A stretch of 64,000 bases of DNA from Haloarcula sebkhae (GCF_014647415.1 NZ_BMPD01000001.1:434001-498000), one strand, 5' to 3'; positions 8,757 to 17,595 are shown, counted from the stretch's first letter. Made by a program: numbers and translations. Notes: generated by a model not told the origin, from the sequence alone.

Positions 8757-10085
8757 TCAGTCATCGAAGGGCCAGTCACCTGTAATCCGCATCCCTTCGG
8801 CGAGGTTCTGGGCTTCGAGCGCATCGGCGATTGCCGCGGGATCTCTGTGAGCAGGCTGCACTGAGTCATCCGCAAGCGTCACGGCGAGTTCGGTCAGGAG
8901 AACAGCCTGCTCGCGGAACGTCCGGGGTTCCAGTTTGTCCAGCGTATCGGCATGCGTGTGGCCCCAACCGCGACCCCCGCCACCGGTTTCGCTGGTCACG
9001 TGGTAGCCGGGGACGCCTCGCTGGACGAACGGCCAGTGGTCGCTGTGGGGACCCTGTTCCGGTGTGAGCGAAATGGGATGGTCAAGGCGGTCAGCCACAG
9101 CCTCGGCGGCGGCCGAAAGCGCGTCGAAGCCGTGGGTGTAACACTTCAGCGTGCGACCCTGAACGACACCGTCGAAATTGAGCACGGCCGTTACGCCATC
9201 GAGCGCAGTCTCGTCGGCCAGCCGGTTTGAGCCGACCAGTCCGACCTCCTCGGCACCGAAGGCGACGAACTCCACACGTGTCTCCAGTTCGTCCTCGCGG
9301 CCGGCCAGTGCGCGGGCCACCTCGACGACCATCGCCGTCCCAGCCCCGTTGTCCATCGCTCCTTCCGCGATGTCGTGGGCGTCGACGTGGCTGGTCACCA
9401 GCAGTCGCTCGTCGGTGTCCGGCCCCAGTTCGGCGTGGACGTTTTGGCTCGTCGCCTCGGGGGTCCCGCAGTCGACACTGAGGGTTATGTCCTCTCCGGC
9501 GTAGCGCCGGGTCAGTCGCGCCCCCGTCTCGCTGGCGACGCCAACAGCCGGGATCTCGCCGATTGGTGCGTCCGCCGTACCGACGCTCCCGGTCGGCGGC
9601 AGCACACCCTCGACGTGGTTGCGGTAGATGAACCCGACTGCGCCGGCCTCGACAGCGTGATAGTACTTCTCGCGCCGGTGGATATACCGGTCGTACCAGT
9701 CGGGTACGTCCGAGCGGGCCAGTACAATCTGGCCCTCGCAGTCGGCGTCCTCGAAATCCTCCGGAAGCCCGTGACCGACATCGACCAGTTTACCAGTCAC
9801 CTCGTCGGCCGGCGACCGTGGGAGGGCGATGCATTCGTGGGCTTGCGCCGCGACCGCCGACCCATCGGCGTGGACGGCACTGTCGCCCCGCTCCCAGCCC
9901 TGTATCTCGAATTCGGAGAGTCGGGCGTCGCGAGTGTATTCTGCCAGTGCATCACGGGTCGCTTCTGCGGCCGCCCGTTCGCCGCCGCTGCCCGCCATCC
10001 GGTTCCCGATGTCGACCAGCGTCTCCAGATGGTCCCACCCGACCGTGCTGGTGAACGTCTCGCCGATCCAGTCAGTGTCGTCCAT
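8757..10085 (-). CDS. M28-family zinc aminopeptidase
   Basis: This 442-residue peptidase has the two-zinc M28 core. TSHVDAHD supplies the first His and Asp, GAMDNGAG the bridging Asp, FGAEEVGLVGSN the catalytic and ligand Glu pair, and GPHSDHWPF the last His. The protease-associated insertion between residues 100 and 220 (about YDRYIHRREKYYHAVEAGAVGF) is typical of M28 enzymes. There is no signal peptide, so it probably acts in the cytoplasm on peptides. A tttgaaattag element sits 29 bases before the start. Confidence 0.9.
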   Translation of the reverse strand: MDDTDWIGETFTSTVGWDHLETLVDIGNRMAGSGGERAAAEATRDALAEYTRDARLSEFEIQGWERGDSAVHADGSAVAAQAHECIALPRSPADEVTGKLVDVGHGLPEDFEDADCEGQIVLARSDVPDWYDRYIHRREKYYHAVEAGAVGFIYRNHVEGVLPPTGSVGTADAPIGEIPAVGVASETGARLTRRYAGEDITLSVDCGTPEATSQNVHAELGPDTDERLLVTSHVDAHDIAEGAMDNGAGTAMVVEVARALAGREDELETRVEFVAFGAEEVGLVGSNRLADETALDGVTAVLNFDGVVQGRTLKCYTHGFDALSAAAEAVADRLDHPISLTPEQGPHSDHWPFVQRGVPGYHVTSETGGGGRGWGHTHADTLDKLEPRTFREQAVLLTELAVTLADDSVQPAHRDPAAIADALEAQNLAEGMRITGDWPFDD

Positions 10086-10147
10086 ACGTCTCGGTGGGGC
10101 CGTGCTGGGTTTGAAATTAGGGGTACTCGTTCGGGGGTCGGCTGCGA

Positions 10148-10480
10148 TTACGACGACGCGAGCGGGCCGTACCGACTGGTGAGTCCATAGCCCAGAACGG
10201 CCAGTGCAGTGGTGGCGAGGCCGAAGCAGAGCAAGGAAAGAAGCAAATCAAGCGGCGTAACGGCTATGACCGGCTGATTCAATAGGCGATAGTACACCGA
10301 AAGGAGCCCACTGCCGAGGACACTGGCGACGAGAAATCCGCCGAAACTGGCGAGACCGACGGCAGAGGCGGCGGCGGTGCAGTACCGCTGGGACAGGTCA
10401 CACCGCCTGGCATCGGCGTACACCAGTGCGGTGACTGCCGGCGACACGAACAGGGCGACGACAATCGGGAGGAGGGTCAT
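10148..10480 (-). CDS. Four-helix membrane protein, unknown function
   Basis: This 110-residue protein has about three to four hydrophobic segments: LLPIVVALFVSPAVTALVYA, then a second around ASAVGLASFGGFLVASVLG, and one around LLLSLLCFGLATTALAVLGY. The start MTLLPIV is chosen because a cataaaatc element lies 27 bases before it. The motif VYADARRCDLSQR between the first two segments resembles the cytoplasmic loop seen in many small haloarchaeal membrane proteins. The function is unknown. Confidence 0.6.
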   Translation of the reverse strand: MTLLPIVVALFVSPAVTALVYADARRCDLSQRYCTAAASAVGLASFGGFLVASVLGSGLLSVYYRLLNQPVIAVTPLDLLLSLLCFGLATTALAVLGYGLTSRYGPLASS

Positions 10481-10696
10481 ATCTGAGAGATGGCTGGTAC
10501 AAAACATAAAATCAGCCTTCAGTAGCCGGCCGGTCAGCAGTCTAGTGCGCCGTTGTCCGGGGCACGCGGCATCGACACCAGCGCCGCCATGGACGTGCCG
10601 GCAGCTATCGAGGCCGAAACCGACTGCATCGAACTGGTGACGGAGGTCGGACCGTCACGGAGTACGTTTTTGCCGATTCCGTCCGACTATCCGGGT

Positions 10697-10933
10697 ATGT
10701 CCGCCACACTGCGCGAAGCTGTCACCGAACCAGTCCAGGACGCCGTGCCGTTCCTGATTATCACCGTCCTGTGGGTCGTGGTGATGGTCGTCCTCTACGG
10801 GCTCTTTCTCGTGACCAAGCCGAGCGATATTACTTACGACGCCTGGGTGCACGCGACGGTGTTCGTCGTCCCAGCCATCGGCTTCTTGGGACAGGTACTC
10901 CAGCAAGCGCTGTCGGGCCAGCACCGGGCCTAA
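10697..10933 (+). CDS. Small two-helix membrane protein
   Basis: This 78-residue protein has two transmembrane segments, VPFLIITVLWVVVMVVLYGL and ATVFVVPAIGFLGQVLQ, joined by a short polar loop with KPSDITYDAW. The upstream reading frame to 10553 is not used because its codons are poor and the ATG at 10697 has a T-rich element about 30 bases ahead. I know no function for this family. It is divergent from the preceding membrane gene. Confidence 0.55.
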   Translation: MSATLREAVTEPVQDAVPFLIITVLWVVVMVVLYGLFLVTKPSDITYDAWVHATVFVVPAIGFLGQVLQQALSGQHRA

Positions 10934-10944
10934 CCGGCTCCCCG

Positions 10945-11262
10945 TCACTTCCAGGGGTTCGGGACCAGTTCGGCCTGCACCGTCGCGCCGACGGCGAGGT
11001 GCGTGTCGGTCGTCGGCTCGGCGATACAGAGCAGGACGTATCCGTCCGACAGATGCCGGTGCTTAAGCGCCCGCGGCGGGCGGTGATGGACGACGTCGCC
11101 GGACAGCAACCGAGCAGTACAGGTCCCGCACGCGCCGGTTCGACAGCCGAACGGTAGCCCGATACCCACGGCTTCAGCGGCGTCAAGTATCGTCTCGCCG
11201 TCCGGCACCGAAATCGTCTCGGTACGCTCGCTGTCCCGCCAGTCCAGCAGAACCTCGGTCAT
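10945..11262 (-). CDS. 2Fe-2S ferredoxin-like protein
   Basis: This 105-residue plant-type ferredoxin-fold protein has the cluster ligands in FGCRTGACGTCTA (C-x4-C-x2-C) and the last Cys in YVLLCIAEP. It lacks the acidic halo-ferredoxin insertion and is close to the ferredoxin domains of oxygenase reductases. The start MTEVLLDW is 22 bases after the stop of the SBP56-like gene, so the two probably share a transcript. That suggests it may take electrons from, or supply electrons to, the neighbouring enzyme, which is an inference. Confidence 0.85.
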   Translation of the reverse strand: MTEVLLDWRDSERTETISVPDGETILDAAEAVGIGLPFGCRTGACGTCTARLLSGDVVHHRPPRALKHRHLSDGYVLLCIAEPTTDTHLAVGATVQAELVPNPWK

Positions 11263-11284
11263 CGGCCGCTCGGTCGCGTCGCCC

Positions 11285-12679
11285 TCATTGCCACACGTCG
11301 CTGGTACAGTCGCCGTCGGGCCACCGGATCTCGTGGGCGCGAGCAGGGCCTTCAGGGAAGTCACCAAAGTCAACGAGGAAGTCCCGGTCCAGCGACATCG
11401 TCCCCGTTCGCGGGTCCACATCGGCTTTAAGCATCACCGACCCGTTCTCGGCCTCCTCGGGGAAGAACTGGTTATCCCACGAGGAAAACAGCGAGGTCGT
11501 CCAGTACAGCCGCTCGCCGTCGAGCGAGAGCTGGAGCATCTGCGGGCCGGCGACGATATCACGGTCCTGCACCTGCTGGATATCGCCAAAGTACCCGCCG
11601 ATGGAGATCGAGTCCGCCTTTCGGGGATTCGACGGGTCCGAGATGTCATACATCCACACCTCGCCGTGGAGCCAGTTCGACCCGAACAGGTAGCGGTCAT
11701 CCATCGAAATGAGGATATCCGTCACTAGTGCCGGCACCGGCATGTCCCACCCCTCGTGCTCGCGGTCGTCGAACTCGATAACCGGCTCGGCGTGATACTC
11801 ACCGTCCGATTCGTGGAAATGGATGATGTTTGAGGACAGCGCCGCGCCGACGTAGCCGTGAGTGCTCTCGGGCGTGTGCAGGAAGCGGGCTTCCAGCGGA
11901 ATCAGGCCGTCCTCGCCGAGGTCGATGGTCTGCTCGACGGTGCCGGCCTCCCAGTCCCAGAAGTTGAGGCGCTGGCCGTACTTCCCGTCCTCGACATCGT
12001 CCAGATCGAAGCCGGGGTAGTAGGTTTTCGGGGCCGCCCACTCCGTCGACAGCATTACGTTCTGGCGGGGCTGGTACCAGTAGTCGTAGTTCATCTCGAT
12101 CTCGCCGGGTGGGTCCCACCGGCCCTGCACCTCGAAGTCGTCGTTCAGTTCGAGGAAGCCACCGGGGAGGTCGCCGTCGGCATCGCCGAGCATGGAGATG
12201 AGGATCTCACCGTCGGGAATGCAGTGGACGGTGTGGGGCGCGGAGAGGTCGTGCTCGTACACCTCTTCCGGTTCGATGACCTTCGTCAGTTCAGGATCAC
12301 GTCGCTCCTTGGTGTCGACGATGTGAATTCGCGAGGACCGCTGGCCGGGAATAACGAGATGCCGGCGCTCCAACCCATCCATGTGACACGAGGAGGAACA
12401 GGCGTTCCACCCGAAGTGGTGGAGTTCGTCGCCCTTGTTCGGCATCTGGACCCGATTGATTATTTCGCTGTAGGTGTCGGAGTCGGGGTCGACGTCGACG
12501 ACAGCCAAGAAGTCCGGTGCGTCGACGTCCTGCCCGACGTGAAGCCCCATCACGTACGCGGTCTGTTCAGGTTCGGCCGCTTCGATCGCCGCTTGCGGGG
12601 TGGCATAACCCGGTCCCTCGTGGTCGTGATCGTGGTGGTCGTGTGTCCCACTCTCGGCTGGCTGCTCTGCGTCACTCAT
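11285..12679 (-). CDS. SBP56 family protein (methanethiol oxidase-like)
   Basis: This 464-residue protein belongs to the selenium-binding protein 56 family. Characterised members oxidise methanethiol to formaldehyde, sulfide and peroxide with copper. It shows the family blocks HHFGWNACSSSCHMDG, SAPHTVHCIPDG, PGGFLELNDDFEVQGRW, YDYWYQPRQNVMLSTEW and the C-terminal PARAHEIRWPDGDCTSDVW. A His-rich tract near the N-terminus (THDHHDHDHEG, residues 12-22) may hold metal. The ferredoxin-like gene follows 22 bases later. A ttttag element lies about 27 bases before the start. Confidence 0.88.
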   Translation of the reverse strand: MSDAEQPAESGTHDHHDHDHEGPGYATPQAAIEAAEPEQTAYVMGLHVGQDVDAPDFLAVVDVDPDSDTYSEIINRVQMPNKGDELHHFGWNACSSSCHMDGLERRHLVIPGQRSSRIHIVDTKERRDPELTKVIEPEEVYEHDLSAPHTVHCIPDGEILISMLGDADGDLPGGFLELNDDFEVQGRWDPPGEIEMNYDYWYQPRQNVMLSTEWAAPKTYYPGFDLDDVEDGKYGQRLNFWDWEAGTVEQTIDLGEDGLIPLEARFLHTPESTHGYVGAALSSNIIHFHESDGEYHAEPVIEFDDREHEGWDMPVPALVTDILISMDDRYLFGSNWLHGEVWMYDISDPSNPRKADSISIGGYFGDIQQVQDRDIVAGPQMLQLSLDGERLYWTTSLFSSWDNQFFPEEAENGSVMLKADVDPRTGTMSLDRDFLVDFGDFPEGPARAHEIRWPDGDCTSDVWQ

Positions 12680-12791
12680 GCCTGTTAGTTACAGACACAT
12701 TACGTTTTAGTGACGTGTTCCGGCTGAAACAGCCGCTACATGCGGTGTGGTAATGATGGCGTCCGGAGCGATGCACGGGCCACCGCCAGCT

Positions 12792-13694
12792 TCATGCCAG
12801 TTGTCGCCAGCTCCAGATCGGTTCCCAGTCGAGCAGCCGCTCGGCTTTCGACGTGTCGATGAGCGCTGTGTACGGGTTCTCGTCGTCGGCTGCCGGTCCC
12901 CGGTAGTCAGCCTCGGGGTACAGTTCCGCCGCGAGTTCGGCGCTTGGCGTCTCGGCGCTCGTGTCCGGGGCTGACACCCAGAGCCGCTCGTGGCCGTCGA
13001 ACGACGCCTCGATGGCTGCTTCGACGAGCGTGACAGCGTCGGTAGCGTGGACATAGCCACAGAGCGTGTTGCGCTGGGTGTGGAAATGCTTCGAGGTCCG
13101 GAGCCCAGCAAGGGTACGGTCAGCCTCAACGAACGTCTCCCGAGCCAAGTCGTTGTCGACCACCCACGGAAACCGAAGCGATGTAATTGTCCCCGGCGCG
13201 TCCGCGCTCCGTCGGGCGAACCCGTCGGCGGTGACCTCAAGCGCCTGCTTTCCCATTGCGTACGGGTTCGACGGCGTGAGCCGGTGGTCTTCGTCAACTG
13301 GGAGGTAGTCAACCGTGATGGGGTCCGGTTCGAACCCGCCGCCGATGGCGCTGAAACTCGACGCCAGCGCGACCGTGTCGATACCCAGTTCGCCGGCGGC
13401 CTCCAGCACATGATAGCTGGACATAACGTTACTCTCGTAGGTCCGGTGTCCCGGCGCGTGGTCGGGTGTGGGAATCATCCCGAGGTGGACAACGGCGTCA
13501 GGGTCAGATTTCGCGAGTGCGCCGTACACGTCGCCCACGTTGAGCAGGTCAGTCCTGACATATGCGTCCGAATGGTCTTCTTCCCGTTTCCCACGGGAGA
13601 AGTTGATCGTTCGATACCCCTGTGCGGTCAGGTGTTCGAGGACGTGCTGGCCGACGCGGCCGTTGCCACCAGTGACGGCGACCGATTCGGGCAT
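12792..13694 (-). CDS. NAD-dependent epimerase/dehydratase (SDR)
   Basis: This 300-residue extended SDR has the NAD-binding VAVTGGNGRVGQHVLEHL at residues 5-22, the VVHLGMIPTPDH block, a Ser in ALASSFSA and the catalytic NPYAMGKQALE (YxxxK). The family covers UDP-sugar epimerases and many uncharacterised enzymes, so the substrate is unknown. It starts 55 bases after the next gene's stop on the same strand, so the two SDR-type genes may share a transcript. The start MPESVAV is used, because upstream in-frame codons are outside the fold. Confidence 0.85.
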   Translation of the reverse strand: MPESVAVTGGNGRVGQHVLEHLTAQGYRTINFSRGKREEDHSDAYVRTDLLNVGDVYGALAKSDPDAVVHLGMIPTPDHAPGHRTYESNVMSSYHVLEAAGELGIDTVALASSFSAIGGGFEPDPITVDYLPVDEDHRLTPSNPYAMGKQALEVTADGFARRSADAPGTITSLRFPWVVDNDLARETFVEADRTLAGLRTSKHFHTQRNTLCGYVHATDAVTLVEAAIEASFDGHERLWVSAPDTSAETPSAELAAELYPEADYRGPAADDENPYTALIDTSKAERLLDWEPIWSWRQLA

Positions 13695-13748
13695 ATCTAC
13701 GTCTGCACCGCACAGCCCCAAAACAGTCCCGCAGGGACCGGTCGCTGC

Positions 13749-14633
13749 CTACGACTCCATCAGCGACCGCCGAACGGCGTCCTTGATCGGCGTTTGGGTG
13801 ATCGGTACGACGTCCTGCAGGTCCATTTCCGGGTCGACCGTGACCGGGTTCCGCATACTCTCGGCCAGCGGCCGGGCGATGGCGTACTGTACGTCTGTCG
13901 TGAAGCGAAGCCAGTGTGATGACAGCCCCGGCGTCATCACTGGTACGGCAACGATAAACACCCGCTTGCCCTTTTCGGCCGCGGTGAGTTTCAGCAGCGA
14001 CTCGTAGGACCACACCGACGGCCCACCGATGTCGTAGGTCCCACCGCGGGTCTCGTCGACATCGAGTAACTCCACGAGGTAGCTGATAGCGTCGTCGACG
14101 CCGATGGGCTGACACGGCGTACGGACCCACTTGGGGACGAGCATCAGCGGCAAACGGTCGGTCAGGTCATCGACAATCCGGAAGCTCGCGCTCTCCGGGC
14201 CGATGATGACCGCTGCCCGGAGTACTGTCAGATCGAACGACCCCTCCGCAAGCACTGATTCGACTTCGCGCCGCGACGCCAGATGAGGCGAGAGGTTCTC
14301 CTCGTCACCGCTGATGCCGCTGAGATAGACGACCCTGTCGACGCCCGCAGCCGACGCCGAGTCGGCGAACCGACGGGCGTAGCGACGGTCTAACTCGGCG
14401 AAGTTCTCGGACGTGAGCGAGTGGATGAGGTAGTACGCAACGTCGATATCATCACAGAGCCCATCAAGGGAGTCTGGATCGCCGAGGTCACCCTCGAACG
14501 GTTCGACCCCATCGCGAAAAGATTCCTCGCTCGCGCTCCGTGAGAAAGCCACCACCTCGTGGCCTGCTTCGTTCAGGGTACGAACCAGTCGCTGTCCGAT
14601 GAATCCGGTCGCACCCACAACGAGCACACGCAT
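13749..14633 (-). CDS. NAD(P)-binding SDR protein (NmrA/NDUFA9-like)
   Basis: This 294-residue atypical SDR opens with the MRVLVVGATGFIGQRL Rossmann motif. It lacks YxxxK but carries YLIHSL and VVYLSGISGD, as in the NDUFA9/NmrA group of nucleotide-binding proteins. C-terminal residues VPKWVRTPCQPIGVDDAISYL are typical of the group. Possible roles include redox sensing or isoprenoid, quinone or sugar modification, and none can be fixed from sequence. It is upstream of the other SDR gene on the same strand. Confidence 0.85.
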   Translation of the reverse strand: MRVLVVGATGFIGQRLVRTLNEAGHEVVAFSRSASEESFRDGVEPFEGDLGDPDSLDGLCDDIDVAYYLIHSLTSENFAELDRRYARRFADSASAAGVDRVVYLSGISGDEENLSPHLASRREVESVLAEGSFDLTVLRAAVIIGPESASFRIVDDLTDRLPLMLVPKWVRTPCQPIGVDDAISYLVELLDVDETRGGTYDIGGPSVWSYESLLKLTAAEKGKRVFIVAVPVMTPGLSSHWLRFTTDVQYAIARPLAESMRNPVTVDPEMDLQDVVPITQTPIKDAVRRSLMES

Positions 14634-14918
14634 ACACTCGTACCTTGTGTCGGAACCCCAAGGACGTTGCGGCGATTCCCGTGCCGTGACAGTCAACGGA
14701 GCCGGGAGAAGCAGGGATCCGGTCCCGAGTGGCGCTCACGTCTTCCGTGACCATGTGACTTCTCGCTGCCGGTTCGCTCACCGCTTGTAAAACCCGGGTT
14801 CGCTGCACGGGCGGCGAGGGATTTGAACCACGGTCGTTCCGCTTCACTCCACTCTCTGATTCAAATCCTCGCTGCCAGTTCACTCACGGCCTCGCTGTCG
14901 CTCGGCAGGTTCGTTGCA
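14634..14918 (-). other. Gene-free stretch with tRNA-derived fragments
   Basis: This region holds no gene but contains degenerate copies of the 3' end of the adjacent tRNA-Arg and its flank. One direct copy lies at 14797-14829. A partial inverted copy (gattcaaatcctcgctgcc, about 14858-14876) lies between it and the tRNA. The rest looks unconstrained. Confidence 0.6.
14797..14829 (-). repeat. Duplicated tRNA-Arg 3' end, copy 1
   Basis: This 33-base stretch matches 14908-14940 with one mismatch (c/t at the seventh base). It includes the acceptor 3' strand and T-arm portion of tRNA-Arg plus its 3' flank. It is the kind of scar left by integrases that insert at tRNA 3' ends. Confidence 0.75.
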
Positions 14919-14940
14919 CGGGCGGCGAGGGATTTGAACC
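14908..14940 (-). repeat. Duplicated tRNA-Arg 3' end, copy 2 (in the tRNA)
   Basis: This is the partner of the copy at 14797-14829 and runs from the 3' flank into the acceptor and T-arm of the intact tRNA-Arg gene. The two copies are 111 bases apart. Confidence 0.75.
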
Positions 14941-14991
14941 CCCGACCATCTGGTCCGGAACCAGGCGTTCTGTCCGCTGAACTAGCCGCCC
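14919..14991 (-). tRNA. tRNA-Arg (CCG)
   Basis: The minus strand folds into a full cloverleaf. The acceptor stem is GGGCGGC/GCCGCCC, the D-stem GTTC/GAAC, the anticodon stem CCTGG with loop TTCCGGA (anticodon CCG), and the T-stem GGGGG with loop TTCAAAT, a standard TTC-type T-loop. The outer anticodon-stem pair C27-A43 is mismatched. Discriminator base is G and no CCA is encoded. The anticodon CCG reads the arginine codon CGG. Confidence 0.95.
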
Positions 14992-15080
14992 ACAAAAAGT
15001 GCTATCAGACTGTCCGTCTTAACGGTTGTGAACCGCTGGGGCGAACACCAGAACGATCGTTTTTGCGGAGCCGTCCCTGC

Positions 15081-15665
15081 TCACTCGTCGAACCAGACCT
15101 CCGCACGACTCTGGAGTGAGTCGCCGACCGACCGCGGCTTCGTGTTCATCCAGGCTGCACCGTTCAGTTCGCTCGGCTGGACCGAGATACGCCCGTTGCG
15201 GTATCGGCCGTCGAAGTACGCCCAGAGCGTGTGCAGCCGTTCATCGGAGCCGTTGGACTCCGTCCGAAGGTGTTCGAGACGGAAGCAATCCTGTACTGCG
15301 CACTCGATACCTGTTTCCTCCTGTACTTCACGGACAGCAGCGTCCTCGAAAGTTTCGCTGGACTCGACACCACCGCCAGGGACTTGCCACGTCGCGCTAC
15401 CGCGATGGAGGATCATGAGGACCCGAGCCCCGTCCGGCTGGTCGTTCGGCCCCATCGAGTCAGACAACTCGGCCGCTTGATCGGGCGTCCGGACCACCCA
15501 GACGTACCCACTGCCAACGTAACCGTCACGGACGACCGTCCGAAGGTAGGCGAAGAGTTCGTCGGAAACGACCTCGTCCTTGACACGCACTGAGACACCG
15601 TCGTAATGTTCGAGGAGTCGGTCTTTACACGTCCGGACTCGCGTTTCGTTCAACTCGGTGGGCAT
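15081..15665 (-). CDS. Nudix hydrolase family protein
   Basis: This 194-residue protein contains a recognisable Nudix box, GGGVESSETFEDAAVREVQEETGIEC, at about residues 97-122, with the REvQEETG core that binds magnesium. Residues 1-60 form a separate N-terminal part (RTCKDRLLEHYDGVSVRVKDE). The family hydrolyses nucleoside diphosphates linked to other groups, and the substrate cannot be told from sequence. The start ATG follows ggcat directly. It sits 90 bases from the tRNA and is not in an obvious operon. Confidence 0.85.
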   Translation of the reverse strand: MPTELNETRVRTCKDRLLEHYDGVSVRVKDEVVSDELFAYLRTVVRDGYVGSGYVWVVRTPDQAAELSDSMGPNDQPDGARVLMILHRGSATWQVPGGGVESSETFEDAAVREVQEETGIECAVQDCFRLEHLRTESNGSDERLHTLWAYFDGRYRNGRISVQPSELNGAAWMNTKPRSVGDSLQSRAEVWFDE

Positions 15666-15713
15666 GGCAGGTCAGCACAGAGAGCGGCGATGAAATGTGG
15701 GGGAGCTGTAGTC

Positions 15714-16298
15714 TCAGGGCGACTCGCCGGTTTCGAGGGTGAAGTCGCTGGTCGGATAGGCGACACAGGTCAGGCAGTACCCTTCTTCCATGTCGTCGTC
15801 CATCAGCGAGTCGTTGTTGCTGTGGCGGATGTAGTCTTCGGCCGGACCGTCCTCGATGTGGCCGGCACAGGAGATACACTGACCCTCGCGGCAGGCGTAG
15901 GGGAGGTCCCAGCCCTCCTCTTCGCCGGCGTCGAGGAGCGGCTCGTTGTTGGCAACCTCGATCGTTTCGCCCTCCTTGGCGAATTCAATCTCGTAGTACT
16001 CGACCTCGTCCTCGGCGATGTCGTCGGGGTCGAAGCCCTCGTCTTCCTCTTCGGCCTCCTCGCCTTCGCCGAGTTCGCCTTCGGCCTCACCAGCCGGAAT
16101 CGCTGTAGCACCGCCACCACCGATAGAGCGGTTGTACGGCTCCGGAAAGTCCGTCTCGGGGACTGACGCGGCCCGCTGCTCGAGGACCTCCTGGGAGATG
16201 TCTTCCGGTGCCTCCCAACCGGTCCCTTTGGTGTAGTGGAGCGCGACCACTATCAGGGTAAGCGTGGCCCCGGCGGCGAGTCCAACGAGTTCTACCAT
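15714..16298 (-). CDS. Membrane-anchored 2Fe-2S ferredoxin
   Basis: This 194-residue protein has an N-terminal membrane anchor (VELVGLAAGATLTLIVVALHYT), a highly acidic linker (residues about 60-95, mostly E, D and G), and a C-terminal plant-type 2Fe-2S domain. The cluster Cys are in ACREGQCISCAGH and in GYCLTCVAYP. It resembles membrane-tethered haloarchaeal ferredoxins that could deliver electrons at the membrane. A GTG two codons upstream is an alternative start, and the ATG is used. It stands alone between the Nudix and 6-phosphogluconate dehydrogenase genes. Confidence 0.85.
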   Translation of the reverse strand: MVELVGLAAGATLTLIVVALHYTKGTGWEAPEDISQEVLEQRAASVPETDFPEPYNRSIGGGGATAIPAGEAEGELGEGEEAEEEDEGFDPDDIAEDEVEYYEIEFAKEGETIEVANNEPLLDAGEEEGWDLPYACREGQCISCAGHIEDGPAEDYIRHSNNDSLMDDDMEEGYCLTCVAYPTSDFTLETGESP

Positions 16299-16426
16299 GT
16301 GCACGGCTATGGAATACTGGTTTAATTAGCTGTTGTTTCAGCGCTCGAGCACCGTCGACACCGCTTGACGGAGCAGCCCTCGGCCCCGAACAGGAGGCCA
16401 GAAGGTAACCGAAATCAGTGACCAGG

Positions 16427-17326
16427 CTACTCACGGCGCGGGACGTCGTGGCGACCGAAGCCGTATCGGAGTCGGCTGGCAAGGCGGCGCGAGAAGCGCC
16501 CGTCATCGGCCCGCGAGCCGAACCGCTCGGCCAGCGACTGGTAGATGAGCGGCACCGGGACTTCCTGTTCAAGTGCCTCCTGCACGGTCCAAGTGCCGGT
16601 CGACCCGCCTTCGACGCGGTCAGCCACGTCGCCGAGGTCGTTGCCTTCCTCGCGGAACGCCTCCTCGCAGAGTTCCAACAGCCACGAGCGGATGACGGCC
16701 CCGTTGTTCCAGGTGTTGGCGACCGATTCGAGATCGAGGTCGTACCGGCCGTTGGCCAGCAGTTCGAAGCCCTCGCCGTAGGTCTGCATCAGCGCGTACT
16801 CGACGCCGTTGTGGACCATCTTGACGTAGTGGCCCGAGCCAGCCGGTCCCATCCGGTCGTGGCCGTCGGGGCCGGTCGCGACGGCGTCGAAGACGGGGAC
16901 CAGTTCGTCGTAGGCCCACTGCGGGCCGCCGACCATCAGCGAGAAGCCCAGCTCTGCACCGGCGGGGCCGCCGGACGTCCCACAGTCGAGGTAGGCTGCG
17001 TCGGTTGACTCGGCGCGGCGAACCGAGTCCTCGAAGTAGGAGTTGCCGCCGTCGACGACGATATCGTCGGAATCGAGTACTGGGGCCAGTTCGTCCAGCG
17101 CGGCGTCGACCGGGTCCCCGGCCGGGACCATCAGCCAGATTCGTTTCTCCGGGCCGAGTTTCTCTGCAAGGTCCACGATGGACGCTGCCGGCCGAGCGCC
17201 GGCGTCTGCCGCGTCAGCGACGCTCTCCTCATCGATGTCGAAGACGACAGCCTCGTGGCCGGCTTCGAGCACGCGGTCGACCACGATGCGGCCCATGCGT
17301 CCGAGTCCGATGACGCCAAGTTCCAT
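16427..17326 (-). CDS. gnd: 6-phosphogluconate dehydrogenase (NAD type)
   Basis: This 299-residue enzyme belongs to the short 6-phosphogluconate dehydrogenase class, which oxidatively decarboxylates 6-phosphogluconate to ribulose 5-phosphate. It shows GVIGLGRMG for nucleotide binding, the substrate-binding DCGTSGGPAGAELGFSLMVGG, and KMVHNGVEYALMQTYGEGFE with the catalytic Lys and His. It lacks the long C-terminal helical extension of the classical enzyme, as in the haloarchaeal oxidative pentose-phosphate route. It stands alone. Confidence 0.92.
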   Translation of the reverse strand: MELGVIGLGRMGRIVVDRVLEAGHEAVVFDIDEESVADAADAGARPAASIVDLAEKLGPEKRIWLMVPAGDPVDAALDELAPVLDSDDIVVDGGNSYFEDSVRRAESTDAAYLDCGTSGGPAGAELGFSLMVGGPQWAYDELVPVFDAVATGPDGHDRMGPAGSGHYVKMVHNGVEYALMQTYGEGFELLANGRYDLDLESVANTWNNGAVIRSWLLELCEEAFREEGNDLGDVADRVEGGSTGTWTVQEALEQEVPVPLIYQSLAERFGSRADDGRFSRRLASRLRYGFGRHDVPRRE

Positions 17327-17595
17327 ACCGTGGAGTCGCCGACCGAACAGGTAGGGATTGCGGTTCGACAGAAAAGCGTGGCACGGACACCACCCGTGCC
17401 GTCGTCAGTCATGGTACCGCCCCCAGCCGACCGTCCCGGAAGCGGTCGTGGAAGCCAGCAAGTGCCACGAATCCTGTCCCGTACTGCACCGAACACTCCG
17501 ACTCTGGAGCGCAAAAAATCCACGGAATACAATCACATCGTCCGTGGTACTACCGAGACCACCGCCGTTTTGTTCCGGCCACTCCAGATAGGAAT

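Noticed and set aside
17327..17595. Possible small gene between 6-phosphogluconate dehydrogenase and M29 peptidase
   Set aside because: Frames here are short and not protein-like; the space shows only a weak ggcacgg inverted repeat.
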